Positions 12,789 through 25,033 of a DNA stretch of 64,000 bases are shown here, one piece after another. Numbering within the stretch: the first letter of the stretch is position 1; every line of letters begins with the position of its first letter. The position numbers and the translations under genes are program-made. The stretch spans positions 47,502,373-47,566,372 of the forward strand of contig NC_087251.1 of NCBI RefSeq assembly GCF_037042905.1, read 5' to 3'. The notes beneath the pieces were generated by a model. It was not told the origin of the DNA, made no database searches, and saw only the letters and a list, made by a program, of their open reading frames with translations. This DNA comes from Lytechinus pictus (taxonomy: Eukaryota > Echinodermata > Echinoidea > Temnopleuroida > Toxopneustidae).

Positions 12789-14211
12789 GGTTGTTGCCTT
12801 TCATGTAACCACACAAAAGCCTCAAGTTTAAAACAGAGAGATGGCGGCTTTCAACAAGGTACACAGGTTGAGTGCGGAAAGAATGAAGAGGATACCAGCT
12901 AGTGATTGGCAAACGGTAAAGATAGGCCCAAGTGAATCGCTCTGAATGCCAGGGTCTGGATATCTTTGATAGACTAACAGGCAGCGGCAGGCAGCGGGAG
13001 AAGCTCCAATTATTTTTCATACAATATTTTTCTTTCTCTCAACTCCACTCTCACTCACTCTCTCATTGGCTTGTCTTGTTCTCTTCATGAAGTTGACAAA
13101 TGAGTTCTCTAAGGGTGGGGGGGGGGTTGGGTGCTTATACATCCCGAGAGAGGTGCAGTGCCGTATGGCTACAAGTTGAGGTTGAGGGTCCCATTTGGGT
13201 CATGTGACGATGATGTCATTGCTCAAACTCTCGCCCGAACTGTGAAGCTAACAGTGGGAAGCAGCATGGCTTTGGGGAGCATGTGAATATGAGAATGTGT
13301 GGTTCGATTCCTTGAGGTATGATTACGCTTCAAGGGGATACAATCCATACTCTTAATTCAATTTCTAAAAGTAACTCCAACATTCCACAACTTTTCTTGA
13401 CAGAGAGTGATCCTCCAACACTTTGTTCGGATCAACAGCAAGATCTCGAGTGGATATCACTAAAAGAAACAGGGATAAAGCTCCTTATAAATCTACTCTC
13501 TTGAAAACTTGAAGCTTAAAAATAATTCATGATCTTCAGAACTTCCTCCATGTCCTTAGGCATGGGTCTTTCTTCTGTCCCCATTCTAAATGTCAAATAC
13601 TTGGCACATGATCTCCAATAATTGCACACTATTAAGATCATCTACAACCTACATCAGTGACAAATATAGTACTCCCTTAACACTAGCAGCCCAAGTAACC
13701 TTCAAGTACCTCCTATAATAAAGGTCATTAAGGTGAAATTAAATTTTGACCCAAGAAATAACTAACAAATACCATAACTGGACTAAAACTGGTGCACAAA
13801 TAATTCTTTAACCATTTTTCTTTCATTTGGCTTGAAATCCTAATCAATTATCAAGCTGTCCCTATTCCATGAAAGAAACACATTAATCCTATATGACTAT
13901 AAGTATAATATACAGCTTTAACAAAACTGTCCCTATCGAAGAGCCAACTTGACATAGTCACTGAAACATACATGTATCTGCTGATGTGTTTCATAAAAAA
14001 TATAGCCTAACTCCATCTTTGCTTCAATATATAATGAAAACTAAATGAAGGAGAATGAACCAATCAAAATTACAACTAACACCACAATGGAGGTCAATCT
14101 GCCATAGGTGATGATTTGCTGGTAAGTCAAAGTCACCTTGTAATACTTTACCATCTTCAGTAGATAGCAGGTCAAATGAACTCTGACCTGAGCCAAAGGT
14201 CCGGGTTTATA
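12789..14211. other. Upstream flank and non-coding stretch
   Basis: The first 300 bp should hold the 5' UTR and promoter of the minus-strand exon ending at 12788. I see no clear TATA box. A G-run lies near 13117. Nothing else is recognised. Confidence 0.35.
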
Positions 14212-14752
14212 TTCATTTGGTCAACAAGCAGTTGGCCTACTCAGATGGTCTAATACCACATGGGCTAAACCCATTTGGTCTACTATCACTTTGGTCTAAT
14301 TACTGTTTGGCCTACTGTACACTACACTTGGTCTAATACACACTCGTCTCATTCTCATTTAGTCTAATGGCCAGATTGTCTAATCTCCACTTTATCTGAT
14401 GATCATTTTGCGATTTGTGATATGAAAATTTGATTCATAAGCAGTTCGTCCAACCACACAGACGAGGTGGTGATAGACCAACTGGATATTAGACAAAATG
14501 GGTATAGTCTAACTGGGAATAAGACAAAATGGTGAATGGGCTAAATGGGATTTAAACAAAATGGTTATAGTAGACAAACTGGTCATAGACAAATTAGGAT
14601 TAGACCATGTGGGAGGAGACCAAGCAGGCGTAGACCAAGTAGCAATTTACCTCTCATAAATAATCCCTATTCTAACTAGGATTAGACCCTGCGGGATGAG
14701 ACCAAACTGGTAAGTAGACAAAGCGGGTGTAGAACAAGAGGCAATTCATGTG
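14212..14752. repeat. Mirrored minisatellite, GGTCTAAT / ATTAGACC halves, locus 1
   Basis: The left half (about 14212-14410) repeats degenerate TTTGGTCTAAT / TTGGCCTACT units every 17-22 bp. The right half (about 14450-14752) repeats the reverse complement, ATTAGACCAA / ATAGACAAA, at similar spacing. The centre near 14435 lacks the motif. The whole is one long degenerate palindrome of short repeats. Related sequence occurs at 27782-27860 and 50930-51115. No coding potential and no known class recognised. Confidence 0.75.
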
Positions 14753-15893
14753 GTCAGAACTCTGGCTTTTCACGTAAAGTCACAGACAGTGAAAAGCAAA
14801 AAAAATTAGCATGCATGGTATTCCTGTGTCAAACTGCATTTTACAAATTACCAATGCAATGAGTGGTTCACAACACTCATTCTGCCTTCAAAGCATGAAG
14901 AGAAGACGTCCATAGAATTAGAAATGACCTTTACAGGCAGCCCTGTATTGAAGTGTAGATGTGTTTATGGAGGAGCGGGCTGTCAACTGGGCATTGGGCA
15001 GAGGCACGCAGAGCCGGTAAAACCAAGATAAACACTTCCAGACAATGATAGATCTATTACATACATGAGATAATAGATAGTATTTCAATGGATGTATACC
15101 CAGTTGAAGTGATGATTGGTGTCTTGGTCAAGGAGAAATGTCAGTGTTTGGTATACGCTGTAAGCAATTTACATTGAAAATACTCCAACACATATCCCCA
15201 GACAATTTGTAATTTTTATATTTTAGGGGGACACTTTGCACAATCTATTCCTGAAATCTGCAACATTGGATAAGCATTATAAGCTTTTAAAATTGCATTG
15301 AATAGGGATTTCTGGGGCCCTTTTTTCATTTTCCAGGGCTTGTTTGATCAATCACCTACACCCTGTGTGTTTTCCCCCTGGTATCCCCATGATATGATGG
15401 TGGATGTGTGATTAATCTGAAACAACAAATCTGGCAAAAGAATATATTTTTAAAGAACATTTGAAAGGCATAGTTTTTACATGATTTTTCCTGTATAGCA
15501 GTGATTTTTATAAAAATAACATAAAAAAACATATGAAATACAATGGGTGTGCACACAATCGTGTTTTCCGAAAAGGTGAACCATATCAACTCGTGTAAGA
15601 AGATTTAGAATATCCCTACATGTTGAATGTTGCAAAACTCAAAGACTTGAATGCCAGTTTGCTTCTAGTATGTATTATTCAAGTTTCATAACATCTGCTC
15701 ACTCTCTGTAGACATAATTAGAAACCCATTTTGTTTCAAGAAAAGAAAAATGTCCATGAGATTCATGTCTTACGGAAATCTATGTAAATTTTTGGTATGT
15801 TGTCATTTTGTGTAATTTTTTACAAGCATTTTGCAATAGAAATTGACGCTTTCAGGCATTTTGAATAACAACCTTTTTTCCTTAGCTACTAGA
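14753..15893. other. Non-coding stretch
   Basis: No exon with acceptable splice sites and no repeat I can name. Confidence 0.4.
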
Positions 15894-16023
15894 GGGCCCA
15901 TTACAAAAAGGTTAGCGATTAATTCTATGCTTGATTTTCCCAATTAATTGTACAATGTAGTCAATGCAATCAATCATGAAAATTTATTATATAATGATTG
16001 CTAAGCTTTGTGTTATGGGCCCC
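15894..16023. mobile_element. Short MITE, family G, copy 2
   Basis: About 130 bp with inverted ends GGGCCCATTACAAAAAGGTT and AAGCTTTGTGTTATGGGCCCC, inner AGCGATTAAT/ATGATTGCT, and a core resembling the copy at 5488-5618. It is non-coding. Confidence 0.65.
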
Positions 16024-16159
16024 TTGTCTCCTTGTCCAATCAATGACATCACTTCATTGACTTCACAGTAGCTCTCTATCAATGCTTTAAGCTGTCAGGT
16101 CAAAACAATGGCTGCAACTCATTTGTCATTTGGAAGTCATTCCTCAATGCCATTAAGAC

Positions 16160-16547
16160 ACCGTTCTCACTACCTTCCTAAAACATGTTTATTGGAAATT
16201 AGTTAAACATGTAGTGAGAACGGTTGAAGCGATCTTGGAAGCGATCTTCCAAACCGATTCAGAAATCTACTTTGCGATGTAGTTTCAAGATCACTTTGCC
16301 TTGTTAAACTGGTTTTAGCGTGAGGACACAACCGTTCTTTGGGAAGCGATATTCGCACATTTTGAGCGTGCTACTCCACACAACAGGTGTAGAATGCCTA
16401 CGCTGCAATTTCAAATCGCTTTATGTGAAGTTATTTTGAAAACCACTTTCATGTGATCAAGTGAGAACGCTAGCAAAGCGATCTTCCAAACTGGTTTCCT
16501 GAATTGATTTCCAGTAAACTAGTTTTAGAAAGCGTAATGAGAACAGC
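16160..16547 (+). mobile_element. MITE family A, copy 2
   Basis: Starts CACCGTTCTCACTACC and ends CGTAATGAGAACAGCC. The interior matches copy 1 in order (GAAGCGATCTTGGAAGCG, ACCGTTCTTTGGGAAGCG, ACACAACAGGTGTAGAA), with an internal deletion around the region that reads TTTCGCGCGAAACG in copy 1. Confidence 0.75.
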
Positions 16548-17347
16548 CTCCTAGCCTCTCTGACCAAATGGCCTTCCCAGACCCACTCTCTTGCATAACA
16601 GTGACGCATACATACCTTGCCAGTCATCTTCTATGAGAAGACCAATGACACATACAAATGACACCCCAATAATGCTGCCGTATGTGTACCTCTAGCTCCA
16701 AAACACAATCTCCACAAGTTTAATTAAGACCAGGGAGTTGGAGGTAGACACAGATTTCTCACAAAATGAATACCTACTAGGAACTGGCATACGAATTGGG
16801 TGGGGGGCAGGGCTTGGGGCCTCTAAAAGTTCTTTAACCAGGAAGGAAAAAAAGAGAAAAGCACACGAAAAAGGGTGAATATGATAATCATTTTTTTAAT
16901 ATAATGCCAAGATCTATCCCAAAATTAGATTTTCATTGATTGAGGTAAAATTTTCATTCACTATGCATTGATTTTTTAAAGAAATTTTGCCCTATACCCT
17001 ACATTATGGGGCTATAAATTAAGCTAATTAGTATTATATTCAGGAAAGCGGTAAGGCCTATATAGTATAGGTATTATTAGCAGATACAGGTAGAGAAGAA
17101 CCTCTTCAATATGGACAGACATTTCTGGTCTTGTGACGCTGCTCTGGCAAGCTGCCCGCTTTGGTGGGCATAAACAAGGAAAGTTAGCTTCGCAGAAAAT
17201 GAAATGGGGCTTCACAGTTGCCATCCTTCGTGATTTTATCTGCTGGCTGGTGGAGGGCAGATAGAGAGAGAGTATAGGGTAATGGCCTACACGTATGTAT
17301 ACATGCTCTAGTATACATACCCTTGTCTATAATTGTTTTATTATTAA
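16548..17347. other. Non-coding stretch
   Basis: No gene or named repeat. A short G-run lies near 16800. The flank ends at the TTAA of the next MITE (17344-17347). Confidence 0.4.
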
Positions 17348-17617
17348 AGGGCAAGTCTACCAAACAAAAAGTTTATTTGAATAAAGAGAGAAAAATAAAA
17401 CAACCATAACAATGAAAATTTCATCAAAATTGGAAGCAAAATAAGAAAATTATGACATTTTAATTTTTTCTTAATTTAACCAGTTTATGTATGCACATCC
17501 TGGTCCGTATGTCAGAACTTTCTGATTTTAAATCTGATTTTGATAAACTCTTTTCAGCTTGTTTGAATTTTTCTCTCGAGATTAAAATCTTCTTTTTTTC
17601 TGGCGTGGACTTGACCT
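17348..17617. mobile_element. TTAA-flanked foldback MITE (f), internally shortened
   Basis: Begins AGGGCAAGTCTACC after TTAA (17344-17347) and ends GGCGTGGACTTGACCT before TCAA, a one-base-mutated TTAA. The left arm contains ATGAAAATTTCATCAAAATTGG and AAAATTATGACATTTTAATT, the arm grammar shared by the copies at 41958 and 43852. Only about 270 bp remain, so the palindrome centre is lost. Confidence 0.7.
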
Positions 17618-17681
17618 TCAATGTAAGTGGGAATCATACACTGTTTTTTTTAGTATAATACGACACATGGAAGATTAAGAA

Positions 17682-17725
17682 AGATAATAATAATTGGATT
17701 TATATAGCGCTGATTGCTCTTGAAG
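17682..17725 (-). repeat. 3' tail of a CR1-like LINE
   Basis: AATAATAATAATTGGATTTATATAGCGCTGATTGCTC is the reverse complement of the common LINE 3' end with AGCGCTATATAAAT followed by ATT repeats. Only the tail is present. Compare the plus-strand tail at 52180-52215. Confidence 0.5.
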
Positions 17726-17735
17726 ATACCAGTAT

Positions 17736-18482
17736 GGTATAAAAAAAGAAAACTTTAAAATGTTACTGCATAATGGATATCATAATCACACATTCTGAAG
17801 TCATAAAGTAAAATTGTTTTTTTTTCATACCAGGAACACTGCTGTAATCATAGTGATAAAAGTAATCAAAATATTTAATTTAAAAAAGAAAGAAAAATCA
17901 TAAAGAGGATAAATAAATACAGGAACTAATGCTATGCTTCAATCACTGCTTTACGACCATTAGAGCTGCCATTCCAAGGCAAATTTGCCTTTACAAATCA
18001 CATTATATTGATAATTGCATTTGGCGGTTACTATTGAATATGATTCCTAATAATAGTCAGATAGGTCTACATGAAAATATTACTCTGAAATAAAAATTCA
18101 TTACATAGGCCTTGGCGCACGATTAGCCTACCATCAACTTTTGTTGAGCATGGACAGTTTTGTAATGAGATATCTTTTATGCCTATTATAAGTAAAATCA
18201 TGTGATTTTCAAGGAATGGATTCAAGCCGGAGATAGACCAAAATATTTATCTTTGCAAATATGCATGTAAACTGCGATTGAACAGTTTTATCCAACTTTA
18301 CCTGTACATCTGCGGCATGTGTGAGCTTGTTGTTCCCTTCCATTGAAAATGAAGAAAAAAGATGATTAATTCTTTAATATAAATAACTGAGATGACCAAA
18401 GTGTTATTTCGCAAGAACAGAGGGAGTCTCCCTTGTGCCGTTGTTGTGGTCGTTGAAACAAGATTTGAATGAAAAATCCTAC
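17736..18482. other. Non-coding stretch
   Basis: AT-rich, with A- and T-runs. No exon or named repeat seen. Confidence 0.4.
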
Positions 18483-18545
18483 CTCATTTCTACCACCTTC
18501 ATCACCCTTTTTTGCCAACCCATTGATGGCTAACATTGGGCTCTT
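18483..18545 (-). CDS. Candidate mini-exon (63 nt, phase 0-0), unknown
   Basis: On the minus strand, tcgaccaatcag|AAG ... AATGAG|gtagga encloses 21 open codons (KSPMLAINGLAKKGDEGGRN plus Glu). Phase 0 at both ends would let it sit between the exons at 40351-40497 and 2875-3045 without shifting frame, and its Gly/Lys/Glu composition fits. The acceptor has a poor pyrimidine tract, so this may be chance. Confidence 0.22.
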
Positions 18546-19198
18546 CTGATTGGTCGAACCCTCGCTCCTCGAAAAACAAAAAAAAATGGAGCAAACTTTT
18601 TTTCTTCTTCCTCGAGAAAACGCCGGCTGATTACCTAATTGGCGTTTGCCTGCAGTACAAGGGAACTGAGTAAGACACATGCTGTTCTTTAATAATAGAA
18701 GAATCCAAACAGAATTCACACAGCATTGCATTCCTACAATTCTTCCAGGTTAGTTTCATTATAGTCGTAATGAAAATGATGCTGACGTCTTGCTGCGGCC
18801 AACAAGCCGCCTGTATTTTTCTTTCACTACTCATCTTTATTTAGTTTGTAACAAACACTTTCTAAATTTCTACATATTGTTGATATTGTTGAAGTCCAGA
18901 ACATTACAAAAACTAGGTTAGGTAGGGCTGAAGAGAGGCTCGGTGCATTCGAATGCTTGGGAGATGATTTTGATATTCCTGTCATATTTGCTGCTGAATA
19001 TTATGATACCTGAACAGCTGACAAATCAAGTGATATAATATGATAGGTCTTTGGTTTATGAGAAATGGAATGATTTGAAAAGCTCCCATAATACACTCTT
19101 CACATGAACCTGTATTACATCAAAGAAAGGTACATGTACAAGTAGGACTACACTTAACTACAGGTAGACTCCTAGATTGATTAGTGCAACTAAGACAA
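18546..19198. other. Non-coding stretch
   Basis: No further exon or repeat could be supported between the candidate mini-exon and the MITE at 19199. Confidence 0.4.
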
Positions 19199-20225
19199 CA
19201 TTCTTGTTACGCTTTCTAAAACTAGTTTACTGGAAACCGGTTCAGGAAACCAGTTTGGAAGATCGCTTTGCTAGCGTTCCCATTTGATCATCGGAAAGTG
19301 GTTTTCAAAATTACTTCACGTAAAGTGATCTTGTTGCTATGGAAATGCTCTCGGTGGGGTGACACGTTTCGCGCGAAATTCAAAACCCGCAGCGTAGGCA
19401 TTCTACACCTGTTGTGTGGATTAGGGAGCTCAAAATGTGTGAAGATCGCTTCCCGGAGAACGGTTGTGTCCTTTTAAAGGGGAATCCAGCCTTGGCCATA
19501 AAATGTTGTGTTGGGAAGGAGAAAAATATATTAAACAGTATGGTGAAAGTCTGAAAGAAATCGGACAAGCAATAAGAAAGTTATAGCTGCTTTCAAATTG
19601 AGATCACTAATACTATGTAGATTTCAAATTGGCAACTGGGTAAGTAAATTATGACAAGGGGCAAGGACAACTTTCCCATAGGCCATGTACTTTATTATCA
19701 GGGATTTGTGGTTTTCTCCTAAGTACCCATTCCCCTGGGGCAGTAATCTAAATATAACCCAGGTAGTATATTGTTTTATGTCCTCATGAAAGAAAAATAT
19801 AATTTGAAATAAAACTTTTAGGAAAAATGACATTTTAGCCATAATAAGTATTGGAGTACATGGAAGAGTAGTCCTTGCCTTACATCACTATGACATCCCA
19901 TATGCGGCCAATTTGAAGTCTCCATGGGTATAGTGATTACCAATATTTACAACTTTTAAAAATTCATAACTTTCTTGTTGTTTGTCCAATATTGTTCAAA
20001 CTTTCACCTATCAACCTATCTGATTTTTCTTTTCCTTATAAAAACAAGTTTTTATTTGGGTTGGATTCCCCTTTAACAAGGCAAAGCGATCTTCAAAACT
20101 ACATCGCGAGGTGGTTTTCTGAACCGGTTTGGAAGATCGCTTTGACCGTTCTCATTACACCTTAAACTAGTTTCCAGTAAACCAGTTTCCAGTAAACTAG
20201 TTTTAAGAAGGTGGTGAGAACGGTG
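19199..20225 (-). mobile_element. MITE family A, copy 3, split by a nested MITE
   Basis: Reverse-oriented copy: CATTCTTGTTACGCTTTC... on the left, ...GGTGGTGAGAACGGTG on the right. It is interrupted at 19474-20076 by a TTAA-flanked element. Compared with copy 2, a short piece (about 14 bp around GCTAAAACCAG) next to the insertion point is missing. The duplicated CCAGTAAACTAGTTT / CCAGTAAACCAGTTT near the right end is an extra local repeat. Confidence 0.75.
19478..20072. mobile_element. TTAA-flanked foldback MITE (a), nested
   Basis: 595 bp, starting AGGGGAATCCAGCC after TTAA (19474-19477) and ending GGTTGGATTCCCCT before TTAA (20073-20076). The two arms pair loosely over most of their length: GAAAGTCTGAAAGAAATCGG against GTTCAAACTTTCA, AGAAAGTTATAG against CATAACTTTCTT, CAAATTGGC against GGCCAATTTG. 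No ORF of note. Confidence 0.85.
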
Positions 20226-20316
20226 TATGTATTTAAATAAAAAAGTACATGACTGTAATGCAATCTATCAGCTCAAATACACCTTGCAAACTAATCAAAT
20301 CTGACATTTATTCTCT

Positions 20317-20671
20317 GGCCCATATTCTGAAGTCTAGTTTAACTTAGGCCATGGTCTAGACTCTAACTCTGTATAAAATTATGGCAAGCCAGAAATGACA
20401 AAATTGCATACATTTACATTTATACAAATGTAAATAAATGTATGCAAATAATGTTAATTTGGATCTTTCCTCATGTTTTACTGAAGAGGAGAACTATCTC
20501 AGTAATTATTCCCACTCAGTTATGAATCATTGTGTCAAAATGACATAGTCAAATGGGCTGACAAATTGTACTCGTACTGTTACAGGTACCTCTCCATATT
20601 GGCTATCCATAGTTAAACCCGTACAACTTTAGACTAGAGTTTGAATTAAACACGAGTTCAGGATACGGGCC
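20317..20671. mobile_element. MITE family H
   Basis: Inverted ends GGCCCATATTCTGAAGTC (left) and GAGTTCAGGATACGGGCC (right), followed inward by AGTTTAACTTA / TTGAATTAAAC. A small palindrome, CATTTATACAAATG, lies inside. Single copy in the window. No obvious target duplication. Confidence 0.65.
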
Positions 20672-21032
20672 TATCAGTCTACAATTTGTAAACATATAAT
20701 AAATCTAATATTATAGCCAAAATGCAGTTTAGTTAAACATAATGATAGTTTAAAAATGAGGATTGCAGTTGTGGAAATGGACAAGTAGGCCCTACATGTA
20801 TGTATACCTTGGTATTCCTGTAGGTCCATGGTTTTCCAGATGTTTGTACCTCATGAATCTCTGTGAATTTGACATATGGCCTCTCCATGCATGTATGATA
20901 CCACAATAAATCATGAATATATGGCTAATTTGTGGCAGAGAAGGTCAGAGATGTTATGCAATAATTCATAGCATCTACAGAGAAAATAAACAGCAGGGGT
21001 AGCATTGTCATTATCAATAGTCCCAGCCTTAA
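20672..21032. other. Non-coding stretch
   Basis: Nothing recognised. It ends at the TTAA (21029-21032) of the next MITE. Confidence 0.4.
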
Positions 21033-21524
21033 AGGGGATGTTACCCTGACAAAAAGTTTATTGTAAAAATAGCCCAAAAAAAATCATTTAAAATTATTGA
21101 CGAAGGTTTGAGAAAAATCCATCAAAGAATTGAAAAGTTATTAGAATTGTAATTATTTGATTTTTGACATCATATGCAAGCAGAGTGAATGGTAAAAATC
21201 AATGAAATTTCATTTTCTAAGAAATTGAAAATAGTTTTTACTGTACCTTTTGTATATCCATAGTCAAATCATTTTACACCCGATCATGAAGAGAAAACAA
21301 AAATAAGTCATCAGGAAGCATTATAAAAAATGAAATTCATGCATTCTATATTACATAATAATATGGGGCAGATGAGCTGCTCATTTATGATGTCACAATC
21401 CTAAACTTAGAATTCTAATAACTTTTTTAATCTTTAACAGATTTTCCTCAAACCTTCACCAATATCTTTTATTATTTTTTCTTCTATCTTTACAACAAAC
21501 TTTTTTTCAGGCTGAACTTCCCCT
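21033..21524. mobile_element. TTAA-flanked foldback MITE (b)
   Basis: 492 bp. TTAA at 21029-21032 and 21525-21528. Ends AGGGGATGTTACCCTGA and GGCTGAACTTCCCCT. The arms pair: GGTTTGAGAAAAATCC against GATTTTCCTCAAACCTTC, AGTTATTAGAATT against AATTCTAATAACTT, TGACATCATATGC against ATGATGTCAC. Same family as the copies at 48842 and 57728. Confidence 0.85.
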
Positions 21525-23881
21525 TTAATAATTGCATGAAAGACAAAGTGAATTGCACCCAGGAAATTCAAAGACACAGCCTGTCAAGACAAATCAAATT
21601 AACCCATTCACTACTGCATAATGCCAAAACTAAAATAAGTTATGTACATGAATTATACAAACCTCATATCCGGCCAACCCCCCCCCCCAAAAAAAAAAAA
21701 AAGTATATATATATATATATATCTCAATTTTAAGGGTTTAAATGTGGGAGACAAGAAATTTACAACATCCTTAATATCCATCAAAATTTGAATGCCAAAT
21801 AGAAAAATTTACATTTTTTATGTTGCAGAAAAAGCAGAAAATCAGATCTACATTATCCATTCACTGAGCCCACATGTACATGTATGTATAGGTTACATGT
21901 CTGTTAATCAATGAAAACAATCTGCCTGCCGTATTATAATTCAATTTAACATGCCAATCAATACTGATCTAGAGTTTCATTACTTCTTCCTGCTCATTTC
22001 TCAATGGTTTTAACGTGTACATGTATTGAAAAAACAGTAATTTGGGGTGGAAATTGAAGATGTCTGCCAATTGAATTCCGAGAGTCGTTCTTTTAACAAG
22101 CCTCTGAATGACTTATTCAATATTGCATAATAGATCAAGTGATATGTGTACATTAAGTATATAATTGCATTCGTGTCTGTGGTAAACAAATTGTAGGGCA
22201 TTTTATTGAGTGATAGTCATTATTATGTAGAGACTAGAGAAGTAATGATTGTTTATTCCAATTATGAAACTGAAAATTAATAACCGATAGAGACAGTGGC
22301 AGTGAGGATTAAAGATACACACTATCAAAAAATAAAAAAAGTAAAAAAAAATAAGATGTAAAGAAAGAGTTAAAACTGATTGAGATTTTTACCTACTTTG
22401 CCCATCATTCTCATAGAAATGGCATCATACTACCTCTCTCTATACTACCCCCTTTCAAATTTTTACATTCATATAATTTCTACCCCAGATCACATCAGTC
22501 CTTGGTAAGGAAATTTTCATAAGCATGTGGCACATTTTGATTAAAACTTTATCAAATTTTGCCTAAATATCAAGCAACTATTAAACAAAAAGGAGCTCTT
22601 TTATCAGATTTACGATAGGACATTATTCAAGATAAAAATTTTGGAAAAGATTTGGAGAAAAAAAATTGGAAAATCTTATGACTCAAAATGAAAATGGTCG
22701 CATGTCATGTGGTCCAATTTCGCGAACAGGGTAAAAATGGTCCAAAAAGTATTTTTTTGATATGTCACAGGTACTACCATTCTGTAAATAATGAAAAAAA
22801 TGTAAGTCTCAAATACCTTTATTTTTCCTTAAAATGAATAATTAACAGCTAATTATTACATAGACGTCAATGTAAATATGAATTTTGAAATGTGTTTTTC
22901 TCACATAAAATGGTGTCAAAAGTTAATGCATCATTGGATCACCCTGCAGTTTTAATCAATAATTAAATCTGTATCAAAAATTGAATAATTATCTGTTATT
23001 GTATGCATATTAATTACACTTATTAATTAACAATATCTAATTTCACATTTTGCCCCCAAAATGCCTGTCACTGTTTATATGCTTGGCAAGATGACAAACA
23101 TCATGGGTAGAAATATTTGTTGCAATGATGCACAACTTTTGAACTAAAAATTAAGTTTACAAATAAGATAATTAACCAAATTTCTCCTGTTTACTAATTG
23201 ATTAGGTTGCAGATCAGAGCTGACATACTGTACACATGTATTTCATTCCTGCATATTTTCAAAACTGTCACATTTAGTTGTTCCCTGCTTTTAACTGCCT
23301 AGAAATATGAGGCTGATAGTCATATTGCATATTGTATTAAGTTGTTAATGAAGTTTAATTATCATTCTATCATTCCCCCCATCCACCGGCTCCGCCACCC
23401 CTGTTACTTCAAACTTAGCAACAATTTTTCCATGGCACTGTGTGGAAAATTGTTCATCCGCCACCCTTTTTGCATACCCAACTTTAAATGCGACCAAATG
23501 TATTTCATACCTTCGTGTATGGCTTCTGACTCCAACTGTTTGTATCTTTTCAGGTATTTCTAAGGTCTAAGCTGGGCATTATTCTCCAATTTGGCCTCAA
23601 TCACCAAGGCTATTAGAGGGCCGGAAATCTATATTGATCCTTTAAGTTGGGTGTATAATAGGATTTACAGATTTTTTCACACCTCTTTATCCCTATGGTA
23701 TGTAATGGTCAAATTAAGCAGCCATACTAACAGTCTGCTCTATAACTGTCAATTGACATGGTTATTTTTATCAATAAATAGTAATTAGAGCCAACATGTA
23801 AAAGGACGTGTTCCCACGAAAGTACGATTGTCAGATTTTCTATAAAAAATCACAAATAGGTTTGTAAATTGATTGTTATTA
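21525..23881. other. AT-rich non-coding stretch
   Basis: A C11-A15 junction at about 21678-21703 is followed by a (TA)n run at about 21704-21722. No splice-bounded exon or other named element is seen over the remaining 2.1 kb. Confidence 0.4.
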
Positions 23882-23884
23882 TTA

Positions 23885-24339
23885 GGGTGTGTTCAATATT
23901 GGTTTCCAAATTTAAACAGCATGAAACGTGATTGAAAACATGAGAAACAAAGGAAGTGTTCAATGTCCTCCATTCCTGGTCGTAAAAGTAAACGTCTTTC
24001 AAATCATGATTCCGAGGAAAATTCAAACGTCGAAAAAGATGCGTTTGTAAACGCGATCAGCTCAAATTTTATGACCTTGAGTGTCACAAATGTGACATTG
24101 AACACATTTTTGCAGTGGATGCCTCCACAAACAGGTGCCAGAACTGACATTTCTTGTGATGGATCAAGCTGCACTAACGAAAGCGGGAAATTTGAAGACG
24201 ATCAACATAAAAACAGATTTATATTTTCGACACTGAACAGTACACCGCTGATCGTGTTTGCGTTCGGTATTTTATAATCAAGTTTTCAATCATGATTCAT
24301 GTTGCTGTTTAAATTTAAAAATCGACATTGAACACATCC
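23885..24339. mobile_element. Harbinger-type nonautonomous element with an internal ORF
   Basis: 455 bp flanked by TTA (23882-23884 and 24340-24342), the 3-bp TWA duplication typical of PIF/Harbinger. Ends GGGTGTGTTCAAT and ATTGAACACATCC, then a second inverted block, AAATTTAAACAGCA..TGATTGAAAAC against GTTTTCAATCATG..TGCTGTTTAAATTT. Between the arms a 104-codon plus-strand frame runs 23963-24277, with N terminus MSSIPGRKSKRLSNHDSEEN. It may be a remnant of a Harbinger accessory protein, but I see no diagnostic motif. Confidence 0.75.
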
Positions 24340-24342
24340 TTA

Positions 24343-25033
24343 AATGTCAGCTATCAGGTTTTGGAAGACTATTTTGTCCCCAACTACCAAACTACTTGAG
24401 GACAGTTTAACATTTCGAACTGATCAGATGTCCTAAGTTTTATTGATAAATCTCTTTTGATGATCCTATATTTACTTCAAAGAAAAGAATTCTGAACACG
24501 GAAATAATCAAGGCTGGTGTCTGTCTTCTTTTATCAAATTATGATTGTCTAAAAATCAAAATATAAGTGTCCTAAGGTATGAAAGATCAATAAACTTTCT
24601 ATGTTTTTTGGACTTTGCTTTTTTGATATCAAAAGCAAATAATAATATGACATCATCTGATAAGTGATAAGAAGCTCTTAATTTTTTTTAGACAAGAATA
24701 CACATGAAATAGAATGTGAATTCATACTTAAGGCCAATAATAATGTTACAGGTAGGCCTACAATTGTACTGCTGAGTGCTTTTACTACCAGGAAAAGAAT
24801 ATGAAGTCTATAGGGGCCTACATATTAGAGGCCTAAAGGAATTAATTGCAATTTCATATATAAACTGTATTTGTTTGAGTATAAAATAACAAGGAAATAG
24901 AAATTAAAAAAAAAAGCACTGCAGCTCAACCAGTGACAGTCATCTGACTCCTACGAAATTTGTGGGCAAATATCCGAGAGATACTGTACTCTTCATAGCA
25001 AATATATAAAATATGATGACAAAAAACAACAAA
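24343..25033. other. Non-coding stretch
   Basis: No exon or named repeat seen. Confidence 0.4.

Noticed and set aside
14212..14752. CRISPR-like array
   Set aside because: Repeats are degenerate, very short and reverse orientation halfway; the context is animal nuclear DNA.
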